A DNA stretch of 64,000 nt from Halomonas sp. PR-M31 (GCF_001039575.1 NZ_JIBT01000030.1:20806-84805), one strand, 5' to 3'; counted from the stretch's first letter, positions 18,636 through 27,541 are shown. Numbers and translations: made by a program. The notes: a model not told the origin generated them from the letters alone.

Positions 18636-19616
18636 TCATTCACTGTTTTGTCGATCATCTTTTTTGGCGGCAGCGTCCGGTGGCATGAAACCGTACTTGC
18701 TGTAGATTTTCTGTCCCTCCGGGCCGGTCAGAAAGTCCATGAACGCCTTGGCTGCCTCTTCGTGAGGTGCATCTTTCATGCGGGCCGCCACATAGGTGGC
18801 CGTTTTGTTTTCCGTATCGGGAATTTCGACAAGAGAGATGGCATGGTTTTTCATCTGCCCGTGGAACTTGGCCTCGGTGTACCACACGGCGCCCGCGTCA
18901 CATTTTTTCTGCATGATACGTAGCGGCGTCTGGCGATGATGTATGACGGTCTTGAAGGCACTGCCGTCGTTTACCTTCTCTTGATAGATCTCACTAACCA
19001 AGGCTTTTCCGCCTGCTTCTTCCAGGGCAGGAATGATGGCGTGCTCTGCGATGCCCTCGAATTCCGGATCTGGCATGCACACCGATAGACCCGCCTGAGC
19101 CAGATCTTCCCAGTTCTCTACTTCATAGGGATTGCCTTTGTAGGTCATGATCGCCAGGCGGTTGCGGGCGTAGGGCCGGGTCTCGGCGAACCAGCCGCGC
19201 TGCTTTTGCAGATCCTCGACCCGGCCGCTGCCGGCAGTGAAAATGTCCGGTTTCAGATGGATGCGCATGTTACCGAATACCAGAGCGCCATTCTCGATCT
19301 GATTGACCAGCTTGCCAGGCGGCAGGGTTTCGGCAAATACGCGCTGATAATCAGGGTGCGCCTTCTTGAAGGCCTGCAACAGTTCATTGACCACCATGTA
19401 CTGATTGCCGGCAAAGAAGATCACCAGCTGGGGATCGTTGACGTCCCCGTGCAGATCCGGGGCGTTATCGATACCCGGGACGTGAAAAGCGTAGCCGTCG
19501 GGACGTGCTTCGCTCCAAGGGGGCTGCACGGAGGCAGCCAAGGCGGCGGTAGCAAACGACAGGGCTAGCAGGCCAGTTCCAAGCTGCTTGCTCAATGAAT
19601 ACAGACGAGTGTTCAT
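18636..19616 (-). CDS. Orphan ModA-like periplasmic substrate-binding protein
   Basis: 326 residues with a clear signal peptide (GTGLLALSFATAALAASV, cut near residue 27). The mature part looks like a class II ABC-type binding protein, with FFAGNQYMVVNELLQAFKKA near the start and the late segment AKAFMDFLTGPEGQKIYSKYGFMPPD, seen in ModA-like proteins. No permease or ATPase gene is adjacent, so the transporter partner is unknown, as is the ligand. The preceding gene on the same strand is a 3-hydroxybutyrate-type dehydrogenase 51 bp upstream, suggesting a two-gene transcript. AAGGA precedes the ATG. Confidence 0.78.
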   Translation of the reverse strand: MNTRLYSLSKQLGTGLLALSFATAALAASVQPPWSEARPDGYAFHVPGIDNAPDLHGDVNDPQLVIFFAGNQYMVVNELLQAFKKAHPDYQRVFAETLPPGKLVNQIENGALVFGNMRIHLKPDIFTAGSGRVEDLQKQRGWFAETRPYARNRLAIMTYKGNPYEVENWEDLAQAGLSVCMPDPEFEGIAEHAIIPALEEAGGKALVSEIYQEKVNDGSAFKTVIHHRQTPLRIMQKKCDAGAVWYTEAKFHGQMKNHAISLVEIPDTENKTATYVAARMKDAPHEEAAKAFMDFLTGPEGQKIYSKYGFMPPDAAAKKDDRQNSE

Positions 19617-19667
19617 TCCTTAAACCTCTTTTTGTCTACACGCTTCGACATCCGTGCGATAGACGAC

Positions 19668-20438
19668 TCAGTTCATGTACCAGCCGTGGCTTGCCACCAC
19701 GGATTGGCCGGTCAGGGCGTTGGTGGGGAAGGCGGCGAGAAACAGCGCCAGCTCCGCGATGTCGCTGGTTTGGGTGAACTCCTTGTCCACGGTACCGCCC
19801 AGCATAACGTTGTCGCGCACCTCCTGTTCGGAGATGCCCAGGTTTTCCGCCTGCTCGGGAATCTGTTTCTTGACCAGCGGAGTCTCGACGAATCCAGGGC
19901 AAATGACGTTGGAACGCACGCCATATTTAGCCCCTTCCACCGCCATCACCCGGGCCAGACCCAGAAGGCCGTGCTTAGCGGTCACATAGGCGGATTTGAG
20001 CGGTGAGGCTTCCTTGGAGTGCACGGAGCCCATGTAGAGCAGCACGCCGGAATTCTGCTTGTACATGTGCTTGATACAGGCCTTTGTGGTCAAGAAGGCA
20101 CCGTCCAGATGGATCGAGGTCAGCTTCTTCCACTCATCAAAAGGAAAATCCTCGACCCGATGCACGATTTGAATGCCAGCGTTGGACAGTAGAATGTCGA
20201 TGCTGCCCCACTTCTCGGCAACCTTGTCCACGCCGTCGTTGACGGACTGCTCATCGGTGACGTCCATTTCCACGGCCATGGCCTGATCACCAAGCTCACT
20301 GGCTGCTTTCTTGGCGCTATCCATGTTCACGTCGGCGATGGCCACTCGTCCACCGGCCTCGACGAAGCGCTGAGCGATCTCATAGCCGATGCCACTGGCA
20401 CCACCGGTAATGACTGCCACCTTTCCATTCAATTTCAT
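19668..20438 (-). CDS. 3-hydroxybutyrate dehydrogenase-like SDR
   Basis: 256 residues from ATG 20438 ([13 protein letters not shown]), chosen because it is the canonical SDR start and follows an AGGAGCAG-type ribosome site. The cofactor motif is [11 protein letters not shown], structural SNAGIQIV, catalytic Ser in GSVHSKEAS, and Tyr and Lys in YVTAKHG. The segment [20 protein letters not shown] is strongly typical of D-3-hydroxybutyrate dehydrogenase, which links (R)-3-hydroxybutyrate and acetoacetate in PHB turnover. PHB storage fits a Halomonas host. It is first in a probable two-gene transcript with the orphan binding protein. Confidence 0.82.
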   Translation of the reverse strand: MKLNGKVAVITGGASGIGYEIAQRFVEAGGRVAIADVNMDSAKKAASELGDQAMAVEMDVTDEQSVNDGVDKVAEKWGSIDILLSNAGIQIVHRVEDFPFDEWKKLTSIHLDGAFLTTKACIKHMYKQNSGVLLYMGSVHSKEASPLKSAYVTAKHGLLGLARVMAVEGAKYGVRSNVICPGFVETPLVKKQIPEQAENLGISEQEVRDNVMLGGTVDKEFTQTSDIAELALFLAAFPTNALTGQSVVASHGWYMN

Positions 20439-20963
20439 GCTGCCTGCTCCTTGTGTTGTCGTACTCTCTTTGCACCACTGTCTGCAGGAACAGCATAGTG
20501 CGCAATAGCGATCTTGCATCTGTCGACGAACTTAATAGGGGTCGAACACTCACGTTCTTTTGTTGTCGACGGCGCCAGCCAGTTGGGATGTTGCATCTCC
20601 CTGTTCATATCCGTATATCCTTCCCGCCAATGATCCTACATGCAAGCGCGCGAGAACCGATACTCCTTGGCTTGGGATTCATAGCGTTACGCTTGTAGAT
20701 CAGGTGTACGACGTTTACCGAGCGTTGCCCACTCATGGCGAACCATTCATGCATCCCCTGCAACCAACGTAGCATGCTAACTGAAGCTAATTGTATCCAA
20801 TCCGTAAAGGAAATTTGCAAATTTTTCATCGTCGCTTGATCTATTGGTTCAGTTGCCGAGAGCGATGACTCGATGGGCTCATGTCAGAATGGCTAGGTTA
20901 TACTGAGCTGGCTTTACGAGCGTGAAGCCGAACAATACTTGCCATCGCTGCCAGAGAGTTCTC
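20439..20963. other. Intergenic region between bdh-like SDR and pyrC'
   Basis: 525 bp with no convincing gene; a 74-codon minus-strand frame (20605-20829) has no recognisable features. The DNA is less GC-rich than its flanks. It should hold divergent promoters for the dehydrogenase (minus) and pyrC' (plus). A TATACT hexamer at 20899-20904 sits 60 bp before the pyrC' start and is the best -10 candidate. No convincing -35 was seen. Confidence 0.4.
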
Positions 20964-22265
20964 ATGAGTGCCGATCGTTCCGTTACCCCTGTCTCTTTCG
21001 TTTTCACTGGCGCCCGCCTGATCGATCCATTCAATCGAATTGATACCTATGCTGATCTGGCGATCGAGGCAGGACGCATCGTTGCGCTCGATCATGCAGA
21101 AGAAGGCTCGCTGCCGTATCGGGATGTCAATGGCTGCGTAATCACCCCCGGGCTTATCGATATTGGCGCTCATTTGCGTGAGCCGGGGCCGCGCTACAAG
21201 GGCAGCCTCGAGAGCGAGTCCGCTGCCGCCTTGGCCGGCGGCTATACCCGTATCGCGCCGCGCCCGGACACCAGCCCTGTGCTCGATAGCGCCGCCCATG
21301 TGCGTACGCTCAAGGAGCGGGCCAGCGAGATCGATGGGGTGCGCCTGATTCCCTTGGGAGCGTTGACACAAGGCCTGGAAGGCCAGTTGCTCGCCAACAT
21401 GGCGGGCCTAAAGGGTGCCGGCTGCGTGGCCCTGACCAATCTGCGCCGGCCGCTGGCGGATACGCGGGTACTGCGCCGTTGCCTCGAGTACGCCGCCACT
21501 TTCGATATTCCGGTGATCTTTCATCCGGAAGATGCAGCGCTGGCGGCGGGGGGCTGTGCTCATGAAGGCAGCGTAGCCTCCCGTCTAGGCCTGCCCGGCA
21601 TTCCGGCGACTGCGGAAACCACGGCGCTGGCCCAGTGGCTGTTGCTGATCGAGCAGACCGGTGTGCGTGCCCATGCGGCTCATCTCTCCTGTGCCCGCAG
21701 CGTCACGCTGATCGAGCAGGCCAAGCAGCAAGGCCTGCCCGTCACCTGCGATGTCACCATGGCCCATCTGCACTGGAGCGATGCGGCATTGGAAGGCTTT
21801 GATACGCTGTTTCATCTGCAGCCGCCGCTGCGTACCCAGGCGGATCGCGAAGCCTTGCGGAACGGCGTGAAGCAAGGTGTGATCGATGCCATCGTCAGCG
21901 GCCACCTGCCACACGAGCAGGCCGCCAAGATGGCGCCTTTTGCCGCCTCGGAGCCGGGCATGAGCACCCTGGAAACTCTCTGGGCAATGGGATGGGCTCT
22001 GGTTGAAGAAGGCGTTTTCGATGCCGCCACGCTGATCAGATGTTTGACGACAGGCCCGGCCCGAGTGCTGGGGCTGGCGCCTGGGACGCTTGCCTCTGGC
22101 GAGTCCGCCGAGCTTGCCGTTTTCGACCCGGCCTATCGTTGGACACCGGATGATACGACACTTCACTCGGCGGGACGCAACACGCCGCTATTGAACCGGT
22201 CGCTGAACGGACGGTGCACATTGACGCTGTCAGAAGGGAAAGTGCGCTTCGACGCTAACAATTGA
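20964..22265 (+). CDS. pyrC': Inactive dihydroorotase-like PyrC'
   Basis: 433 residues from ATG 20964 (GAGA upstream; the frame opens earlier, but this start fits the family). Amidohydrolase fold, but the metal sites are lost: the HxH motif reads DIGAHLREPG (first His replaced by Gly, about residue 60), and the TDHAPH motif reads SGHLPH (Asp replaced by Gly). This matches the non-catalytic PyrC' (PyrX) that assembles with PyrB in pseudomonads. A true dihydroorotase must be encoded elsewhere. Unlike pseudomonads, pyrC' here is not adjacent to pyrB: seven genes and a pseudogene intervene. Confidence 0.9.
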   Translation: MSADRSVTPVSFVFTGARLIDPFNRIDTYADLAIEAGRIVALDHAEEGSLPYRDVNGCVITPGLIDIGAHLREPGPRYKGSLESESAAALAGGYTRIAPRPDTSPVLDSAAHVRTLKERASEIDGVRLIPLGALTQGLEGQLLANMAGLKGAGCVALTNLRRPLADTRVLRRCLEYAATFDIPVIFHPEDAALAAGGCAHEGSVASRLGLPGIPATAETTALAQWLLLIEQTGVRAHAAHLSCARSVTLIEQAKQQGLPVTCDVTMAHLHWSDAALEGFDTLFHLQPPLRTQADREALRNGVKQGVIDAIVSGHLPHEQAAKMAPFAASEPGMSTLETLWAMGWALVEEGVFDAATLIRCLTTGPARVLGLAPGTLASGESAELAVFDPAYRWTPDDTTLHSAGRNTPLLNRSLNGRCTLTLSEGKVRFDANN

Positions 22266-22339
22266 AACTATGTTGACGCGAATCAATGAGTCGCCCTCCA
22301 AGACGTTGATACTTTCGAACATCAACAAGAGAGGTATCG

Positions 22340-22783
22340 ATGACTACTCGACAGCACTCATCCCACACGTCTGTCTCGTATGCTCGTAAGAGCTTCACGG
22401 AGCATGTACAAGGACCCGGCATCGTCCATCAAATGGCATTACTGGAACCGGCGATGCTCAACGAACTGATCAGTGATCTTAGAGCACCATTGAATGCCAA
22501 TTTCGAGCGCGCCGTCGAAATCATTCTGGATCAAGGTGAGTTGTCTACCTTTGATGCTACCAGAACGCTGCTGCCTGCCATGCTCGAGCGCTTTGGACTG
22601 GCACTGGAAGATTACGGCACCCGACCGGAAAGCCTGACAGCACTCGCCAAGACCTGCAGGTGCTGTCCCAAACATGGACGTTGCTGGCAGACCTTGCGCA
22701 GTGATGCGGATGCCACGGCGTGTCGTAAGCTCTGTCCCAGCGGCGCCATGATTGCTCGAGACGCTGCCGGCCTGCCTGAATAG
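22340..22783 (+). CDS. Small Cys-rich protein, DUF6455-like
   Basis: 147 residues, no membrane segment or signal. The first 100 residues are ordinary helical sequence. The C-terminal 45 residues carry CRCCPKHGRCW and then CRKLCPSGAM, a cluster of six Cys suggesting metal or cluster binding. The pattern recalls DUF6455 proteins, from memory only. The function is unknown. AGAGAGG precedes the ATG. It follows pyrC' by 74 bp on the same strand and converges on the IclR gene. A role beside either neighbour cannot be deduced. Confidence 0.7.
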   Translation: MTTRQHSSHTSVSYARKSFTEHVQGPGIVHQMALLEPAMLNELISDLRAPLNANFERAVEIILDQGELSTFDATRTLLPAMLERFGLALEDYGTRPESLTALAKTCRCCPKHGRCWQTLRSDADATACRKLCPSGAMIARDAAGLPE

Positions 22784-22814
22784 CGTGCATGTTGTTGTGT
22801 TTATCAGAATGACG

Positions 22815-23660
22815 TCAGGCTTGGACGGCCTCTTCCAGCTGCGGTATACGACCGCCGATTCGTAGCGTGATCTCTCGGGCGGCACGTCCCACCAGCCCGC
22901 CAAGCTCCACCAGTCGTGATTCCGGTATGCGAGCCACCGGCCCGGAAACGGAAATGGCCGCCAAGGGCGCGCCATGTTCGTCATGAATCGAGGCCGCCAC
23001 GCAGTTGAGCCCGATGGCATGTTCCTGCCGGTCACAGGCATAGCCCTGACGGCGAATTTCCGCCAGGCTCTTGTGCAAGCGAGCAGGCGTATCTAGCGTG
23101 TTCTCGGTGACGCGATTGAGGCCCCGGGTCTGAAGAATGCGTTCGATCTCCCGTTCAGGCAGCCAGGCGAGCAACGCCTTGCCGATACCCGAGGCGTGCA
23201 GCGGGGCCCGGGAACCCAAACGGGTGATCATGCGCATCATCTGAGGCGATTCGCTCTGGGCGAGAAATACCGCCATGCCCTCATCGCGTATGCCCATGTT
23301 GGCGGTCTCGCCGCTCTCCTGGGTCAATTGACGCAGGAAAGGGCGCGCCGTGGCGACGTAATCTCGGGCTTCAAGAAAGGTATTGCCGATCTGAAAGGTC
23401 TTGACCCCGATCTTCCATAAGCCGAGATCGGTATCCTGGGTAATAAAGCCTTGTTTGTACAACGCTTGAAGCAACCGATGCGTCGTGGAAGGCGCAAGCC
23501 CCACTATTTGAGCGATGTCAGAAAGGCCCAGCCCCGCAGGAGTAGCGGCGAGCCCTTCAAGGATCGTCAAACCGCGGACCAGCGACTGGCTATGACCGCC
23601 GCCGCTCTTGCTGGCAGCACCGGCCGGGCGCCCAACCGGTTTGCGTTTGCTTTCTGTCAT
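22815..23660 (-). CDS. IclR-family transcriptional regulator (AllR-like candidate)
   Basis: 281 residues. A basic, low-complexity N-terminus precedes the winged helix (about 27-85: LVRGLTILEGLAATPAGLGL and LAPSTTHRLLQALYKQGFI). The effector domain follows, with PLHASGIGKALLAWLPEREI (about 148-167) and the late AASIHDEHGAPLAAISVSGP. AllR of E. coli is a related repressor that answers to glyoxylate and allantoin and controls gcl. Here boxes of the TGGAA-N5-TTCCA type occur upstream of this gene, the NCS2 permease and gcl, which supports an AllR-like role. AAGGAG precedes the start. Ligand and sign of control are inferred. Confidence 0.88.
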   Translation of the reverse strand: MTESKRKPVGRPAGAASKSGGGHSQSLVRGLTILEGLAATPAGLGLSDIAQIVGLAPSTTHRLLQALYKQGFITQDTDLGLWKIGVKTFQIGNTFLEARDYVATARPFLRQLTQESGETANMGIRDEGMAVFLAQSESPQMMRMITRLGSRAPLHASGIGKALLAWLPEREIERILQTRGLNRVTENTLDTPARLHKSLAEIRRQGYACDRQEHAIGLNCVAASIHDEHGAPLAAISVSGPVARIPESRLVELGGLVGRAAREITLRIGGRIPQLEEAVQA

Positions 23661-23731
23661 GCCCGCTCTCCTTAACGCGAGTTTTCTTGACGCTCAAGCA
23701 TACACACTCCTGCAGCAGCTGTCCGGCACTT

Positions 23732-23746
23732 TGGAAAAGGTTTCCA
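23732..23746. promoter_or_regulatory. IclR-type box TGGAAAAGGTTTCCA upstream of the iclR gene
   Basis: A 15-bp near-palindrome 72 bp upstream of the regulator start. It shares the TGGAA and TTCCA arms with the boxes at 3500 and 34564. It probably mediates autoregulation. Confidence 0.6.
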
Positions 23747-23778
23747 TTATGTTTTCTTGATCGCCCGGTCATTGAAAA

Positions 23779-24306
23779 CTAACGGGTTGCGCGATCCTCC
23801 AAACGAAAACGCGCGATCTGGTTGATCTGTTCGATAGCGGTACGCCGCTCTTCTTCCTGAGAGTGCTCGAGACGCGTTTCGAACGCGGCCAGGATCTTGT
23901 GACGATCACTGCCTTTGACCGCCATCACGAAGGGAAAACCAAAGCGAGACGTATAGGCTTCGTTATAACGATGAAAGCGTTCGAACTCTTCCGGGGAACA
24001 CTGATCGAGGCCCGCGCCCGCTTGTTCCCGAGTAGAGTCATCGGTCAGCTCACCGCTTTTGGCTGCCTTGCCTGCCAGATCCGGGTGAGCACGAATCACC
24101 TCCAGCTGGCGTTCGGCAGACGCACTCGTAAGAACTTTGCCCATGGCGTCAGCCAGGCCATGAGGCGTGTCCTGCTCTTCACTAAATCCCTTGTCCCAGG
24201 CCAGCTCAGCGACCCAGGGAGAGTGCTCATAGATGTCGCCGTACTGCTTGACGAAAGCGTCCTGGTCCAGGGTGCTGGGGCGAGGGGAGAGGTAGGGGGT
24301 GGTCAT
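23779..24306 (-). CDS. uraD: 2-oxo-4-hydroxy-4-carboxy-5-ureidoimidazoline (OHCU) decarboxylase
   Basis: Third step of urate breakdown: OHCU is decarboxylated to S-allantoin. The frame opens earlier (24450), but ATG 24306 has AGGAG upstream and gives 175 residues, near family size, starting MTTPYLSPRPS. The family helices HSPWVAELAWDKGF and VIRAHPDLAGKAA (catalytic-region His), QAGLDQC-like EQAGAGLDQCSPEEFERFH and FGFPFVMAVKG are all present. It is divergent from hiuH with a TGTATACA box between them, and both are presumably controlled there. Confidence 0.93.
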   Translation of the reverse strand: MTTPYLSPRPSTLDQDAFVKQYGDIYEHSPWVAELAWDKGFSEEQDTPHGLADAMGKVLTSASAERQLEVIRAHPDLAGKAAKSGELTDDSTREQAGAGLDQCSPEEFERFHRYNEAYTSRFGFPFVMAVKGSDRHKILAAFETRLEHSQEEERRTAIEQINQIARFRLEDRATR

Positions 24307-24396
24307 GAAATGGCTCCTATTTGTAGTGCCTGCTGTGATGAACGTCGTGCTGAACAAGGTGTCACATAAATGTTGTATGACAAAATAGAACAAAAG

Positions 24397-24404
24397 TGTA
24401 TACA
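24397..24404. promoter_or_regulatory. TGTATACA operator-like palindrome between uraD and hiuH
   Basis: Perfect octamer 91 bp upstream of uraD and 109 bp upstream of hiuH in their divergent promoter region. It matches the sites at 3479 and 31854. A weak IclR-like pattern (GAAATGTATTTC, about 24415-24426) follows. Confidence 0.55.
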
Positions 24405-24512
24405 AAAAAGCTTTGAAATGTATTTCTTTTAGCGCTAAAACGGTACTCAACGAGTAAAAAGCCTACTCTACTTCTTTATTCTTAGCCCAATGCTACCTAG
24501 GAGCGCAATAAT

Positions 24513-24866
24513 ATGGGACGCCTGACAACACACGTGCTGGACACTGCCTTGGGTCGCCCAGGCAACGGTTTGAAAATCGAGATATTTCGCATCGAAGGCG
24601 AGAACCGCACTCGGCTGGGCGAGGTAATCACTAACGACGATGGTCGCTGCGACGCGCCGATTCTGGAAGGTGCGGATTTCACTGCCGGTGAGTATGAGCT
24701 GCTGTTTCATGCCGGGGACTATCTGGATGGTCAGCAGGTTGCCGGAAACAAGCCGCGCTTTCTCGATCGCATTCCGCTGCGTTTCGGCGTCGCCAATGCC
24801 GACGAGCATTACCACGTACCGCTATTGCTATCGCCCTATAGTTACTCCACCTATCGCGGTAGCTGA
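24513..24866 (+). CDS. hiuH: 5-hydroxyisourate hydrolase
   Basis: 117-residue transthyretin-like hydrolase that opens 5-hydroxyisourate to OHCU. It begins with the family motif [18 protein letters not shown], containing the active-site His. It ends with YSTYRGS, the hallmark C-terminal YRGS. The central [10 protein letters not shown] and [10 protein letters not shown] are also typical, with further active-site residues. No signal peptide is present, so it is cytoplasmic. TAGGAG precedes the ATG. puuD starts 74 bp downstream, so the two are probably one transcript. Confidence 0.96.
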   Translation: MGRLTTHVLDTALGRPGNGLKIEIFRIEGENRTRLGEVITNDDGRCDAPILEGADFTAGEYELLFHAGDYLDGQQVAGNKPRFLDRIPLRFGVANADEHYHVPLLLSPYSYSTYRGS

Positions 24867-24940
24867 TTAGTACCAACGCTAGATAGCACCGGCCCCTCCC
24901 CTGGGCAAGCGACAATAATCACAGTTGAAGAGAGTTCACC

Positions 24941-26218
24941 ATGGAAGCCTATCTACTGGAATTCGGCAACATGCTGTTGCGCTGGCTGCATGTCATCGCC
25001 GCCATCGCCTGGATCGGCGAATCGATCTACTTCGTAATGCTGGATAATGGCCTGAAGTCGCCTCGAGCGGCGGAAGACAAGCAAAAAGGCGTGTTCGGTG
25101 AGATGTGGGCCGTGCACGGCGGCGGTTTCTATCACAACCAAAAATATGCCACTGCCCCGGCGAAGCTGCCGGACGATCTGCATTGGTCGTTCTGGAAAGC
25201 CTATACCACCTGGCTTTCCGGTTTTGCGTTGTTCGCACTTCTGTATCTGGCAAGCCCCAGCATCTATCTGGTCAATCCTTCCAGCAGCTGGGAGTGGGCC
25301 GCCAACATGACCGGCTGGCAAGCCAATGTGGCAGCGGTGCTATTCCTGCTGTTGGGTTGGGTCATCTACAACGAGCTGTGCAAGCGTATCAGTCCCAATA
25401 TGGAACGCGATGGCGTATTGAGCATTGCCGTGGCGGTAATGATGGTCGTGGTGTCCTACATCAGCGTGCACCTGTTCGCTGGACGTGCCGCCTTCCTGTT
25501 GACCGGCGCGGTGATGGCGACCGCCATGTCCGCCAACGTGTTTTTCTGGATCATTCCTGGGCAGCGGCGCATGGTCAAAGCCATGAAGGCCGGTGAAACC
25601 CCCAATCCCATCGACGGCAAGCGCGGCAAGCAGCGTTCGGTTCACAATACCTATTTTACCCTGCCGGTCGTGCTGTTGATGCTCAGCAATCACTACTCGT
25701 TCATGTACACCCATGACTATGCCTGGGTCATCATGGCGCTGTTCATCTTCGCCGGTGCATTAATTCGCCAGTTCTTCGTGCTCATGCATCAGGGTAATAT
25801 TCGTCTCGCCTATCCTGCGGCTGGCGCGGCCTTGATCCTGGTGGCGGTATGGGTTGCCTCGCCGAACATGCAGTCTGCCGCCCCGGACAGCCAGCCGACT
25901 GCGTCCGCGAATGCCAACGCGGAGACACAAGGTGATGACGCAATGGCGACTGCCGGCGCCGATGGACCCATCGATATTGCAAGAATTCAGGTCATCATGA
26001 ACGAACGCTGTGTTCAGTGTCACGCCAAGCAGCCTTCTCATGCGGGTTTTGCGGCGGCACCGGCGGGTATTCTACTGGACAGTGAACGTCACACGACGAT
26101 ACAGGCTCAGATGGTCAAGCAGGTAGTGGCGAGCGGTTATATGCCGCTGGGCAATATCACCAAGATCACCGATGAAGAGCGGGCAACGATTGCGGCCTGG
26201 AAACCAGAGCCACTTTAA
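24941..26218 (+). CDS. puuD: Membrane-bound urate oxidase with C-terminal cytochrome c domain
   Basis: 425 residues. The N-terminal part has about eight hydrophobic helices (from RWLHVIAAIAWIGESIYFV near residue 12 to about 315). A linker rich in Ala, Asp and Asn follows (about 318-345). A c-type haem site, RCVQCHAKQPSH, lies at about 355-366 in the C-terminal domain. This is the PuuD architecture, an integral-membrane urate hydroxylase that passes electrons to the respiratory chain instead of making H2O2. Urate is converted to 5-hydroxyisourate, the substrate of HiuH immediately upstream. The haem domain should face the periplasm, which is inferred. Confidence 0.93.
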   Translation: MEAYLLEFGNMLLRWLHVIAAIAWIGESIYFVMLDNGLKSPRAAEDKQKGVFGEMWAVHGGGFYHNQKYATAPAKLPDDLHWSFWKAYTTWLSGFALFALLYLASPSIYLVNPSSSWEWAANMTGWQANVAAVLFLLLGWVIYNELCKRISPNMERDGVLSIAVAVMMVVVSYISVHLFAGRAAFLLTGAVMATAMSANVFFWIIPGQRRMVKAMKAGETPNPIDGKRGKQRSVHNTYFTLPVVLLMLSNHYSFMYTHDYAWVIMALFIFAGALIRQFFVLMHQGNIRLAYPAAGAALILVAVWVASPNMQSAAPDSQPTASANANAETQGDDAMATAGADGPIDIARIQVIMNERCVQCHAKQPSHAGFAAAPAGILLDSERHTTIQAQMVKQVVASGYMPLGNITKITDEERATIAAWKPEPL

Positions 26219-26250
26219 CGCTGCCATGCAATAGCCAAAAAGACGAGCGA

Positions 26251-26289
26251 CTCTGGGCATCCATTAACGTATACAATGGATGTCCAGAG
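26251..26289. promoter_or_regulatory. Long inverted repeat with GTATAC in its loop, upstream of gntR
   Basis: Arms of 15 bp (26251-26265 and 26275-26289, 14 of 15 paired) flank a 9-bp spacer that contains CGTATACA (26268-26275). It lies between the puuD stop and the gntR start, 20 bp before the ATG. It could be an autoregulatory operator of the GntR protein or a puuD terminator; no T-run follows, which favours the operator. Confidence 0.55.
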
Positions 26290-26309
26290 TCGTTTGACGA
26301 GGAAAAGGT

Positions 26310-27062
26310 ATGAGCCAGCGGGACGCGCTGCAAGAGCATAAACCTGCCAGATCCGGGGTCGCCAGCAAGCGCAGGAAGGGCAAGAATGGCGATGGCGCCG
26401 AGCGCCACGACGTCATTTATCAAACTATCAGCGATGCCATCATCGAACATCGCCTGCGCCCTGGATCCCGTCTGCGAGAGGATGCCCTGGCGGAGGTGTT
26501 CAGTGTGAGCCGTACGGGTATCCGCAAGATTCTACAGCGTCTGGCCCTAGAGCATCTGGTGACACTGACTCCGCGTCGCGGCGCCAGCGTCACTCGTCCC
26601 ACCGCGGAAGATGCCCGGGACGTGTTTGCCACGCGGCAGCTGGTGGAATGCGGCATCATGCAGGACGTCGTCAGGAACATCACGAGCAACGATGCGCGTG
26701 AGCTGCGTGAACTCGCCGCTCGCGAACGTAAGGCGCTCAAGAGCGGTGAACAAAGTGCCGCCATCAGATTTTCGGCGGAATTTCATACCCGCTTGGCGCA
26801 ACTATCCGGCAACAGGGTGATCGCCGAGTTCATTGGGCACCTGTGTTCGCGCTCTTCGTTGATACTTGCGGTCTACGGCTCCTCGGGTCATCTGGGGTGT
26901 GAGTCCCATGACCACGATGAGCTGATCAACGTCCTCGAAGCAGGCAAAGGCGAACGTGCAGCGACGTTTATGGGACGCCATCTCAAGGCCATCGAAGCCT
27001 CGCTTTCCATTGTCGAAGAGGAAGACGAAGCGCCGGACCTGCATCATATCTTCTCTTCGTGA
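26310..27062 (+). CDS. GntR/FCD-family transcriptional regulator of the ureide locus
   Basis: 250 residues. A basic, disordered N-terminus (about 1-30) precedes a winged helix-turn-helix (about 33-100: IYQTISDAIIEHRLRPGSRL, VFSVSRTGIRKILQRLALEH, LTPRRGASVT). The FCD effector domain follows (about 105-235) with FHTRLAQLSGNRVIAEF and HDHDELINVLEAG, where the His and Asp are typical metal or ligand residues. AGGAAAAGG precedes the ATG. The GTATAC-type boxes near ureide genes fit an FCD-GntR target, so this is the likely regulator. The ligand is unknown. Confidence 0.88.
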   Translation: MSQRDALQEHKPARSGVASKRRKGKNGDGAERHDVIYQTISDAIIEHRLRPGSRLREDALAEVFSVSRTGIRKILQRLALEHLVTLTPRRGASVTRPTAEDARDVFATRQLVECGIMQDVVRNITSNDARELRELAARERKALKSGEQSAAIRFSAEFHTRLAQLSGNRVIAEFIGHLCSRSSLILAVYGSSGHLGCESHDHDELINVLEAGKGERAATFMGRHLKAIEASLSIVEEEDEAPDLHHIFSS

Positions 27063-27541
27063 TTGGGCATGGGGTGCTTGAACAGTGTTGCGTAAGCGGT
27101 TGATTAGCTTGGGCTTCAATAGCGTTGTGCTTGTAACTTGATGCCGTTGGCTTGGTTCGGGAAAGAACGGTTCATTTTATCAGTATACTAAATTTCCTTG
27201 TGAAATTTTCATTCGGCATGGCTTAAACTGAGGTGACATTGAGTTTTCTTTAAGAAGAAACACTTTATCTTCAATCTTCTGAAGGTTACGCAAGAAAATT
27301 TTTGTTTGTACACATATCAAGTTTGGCAAGTAAGGTTGGATACCAATATACAATTGGTTGGTTTTTCGCTATGACTTTACGTACTGAAACTGACCTAGCC
27401 TCTTTTAGCATTTGTTTCGTGTCAGGTTATGCAAAGCCTTTTCGATGGAGAGGCTTGCTTGTATGTTTGTATAACAGTCTATAGCTATAAAATATAGAAA
27501 ATATTATTTTGATAGGGTTAGAAAAACTGTGGGGAATTGGT
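27063..27541. other. AT-rich intergenic DNA
   Basis: 479 bp after gntR with no supported gene. Base composition drops sharply to AT-rich from about 27.15 kb. A 60-codon frame at 27302-27484 has no features and no ribosome site. The patch probably belongs to foreign DNA together with the next gene. Confidence 0.5.

Noticed and set aside
20605..20829. 74-codon minus-strand frame in the gap before pyrC'
   Set aside because: No family features; more likely chance within a promoter region.
27302..27484. 60-codon plus-strand frame in AT-rich DNA
   Set aside because: No ribosome site or recognisable features; AT-rich DNA here gives chance frames.
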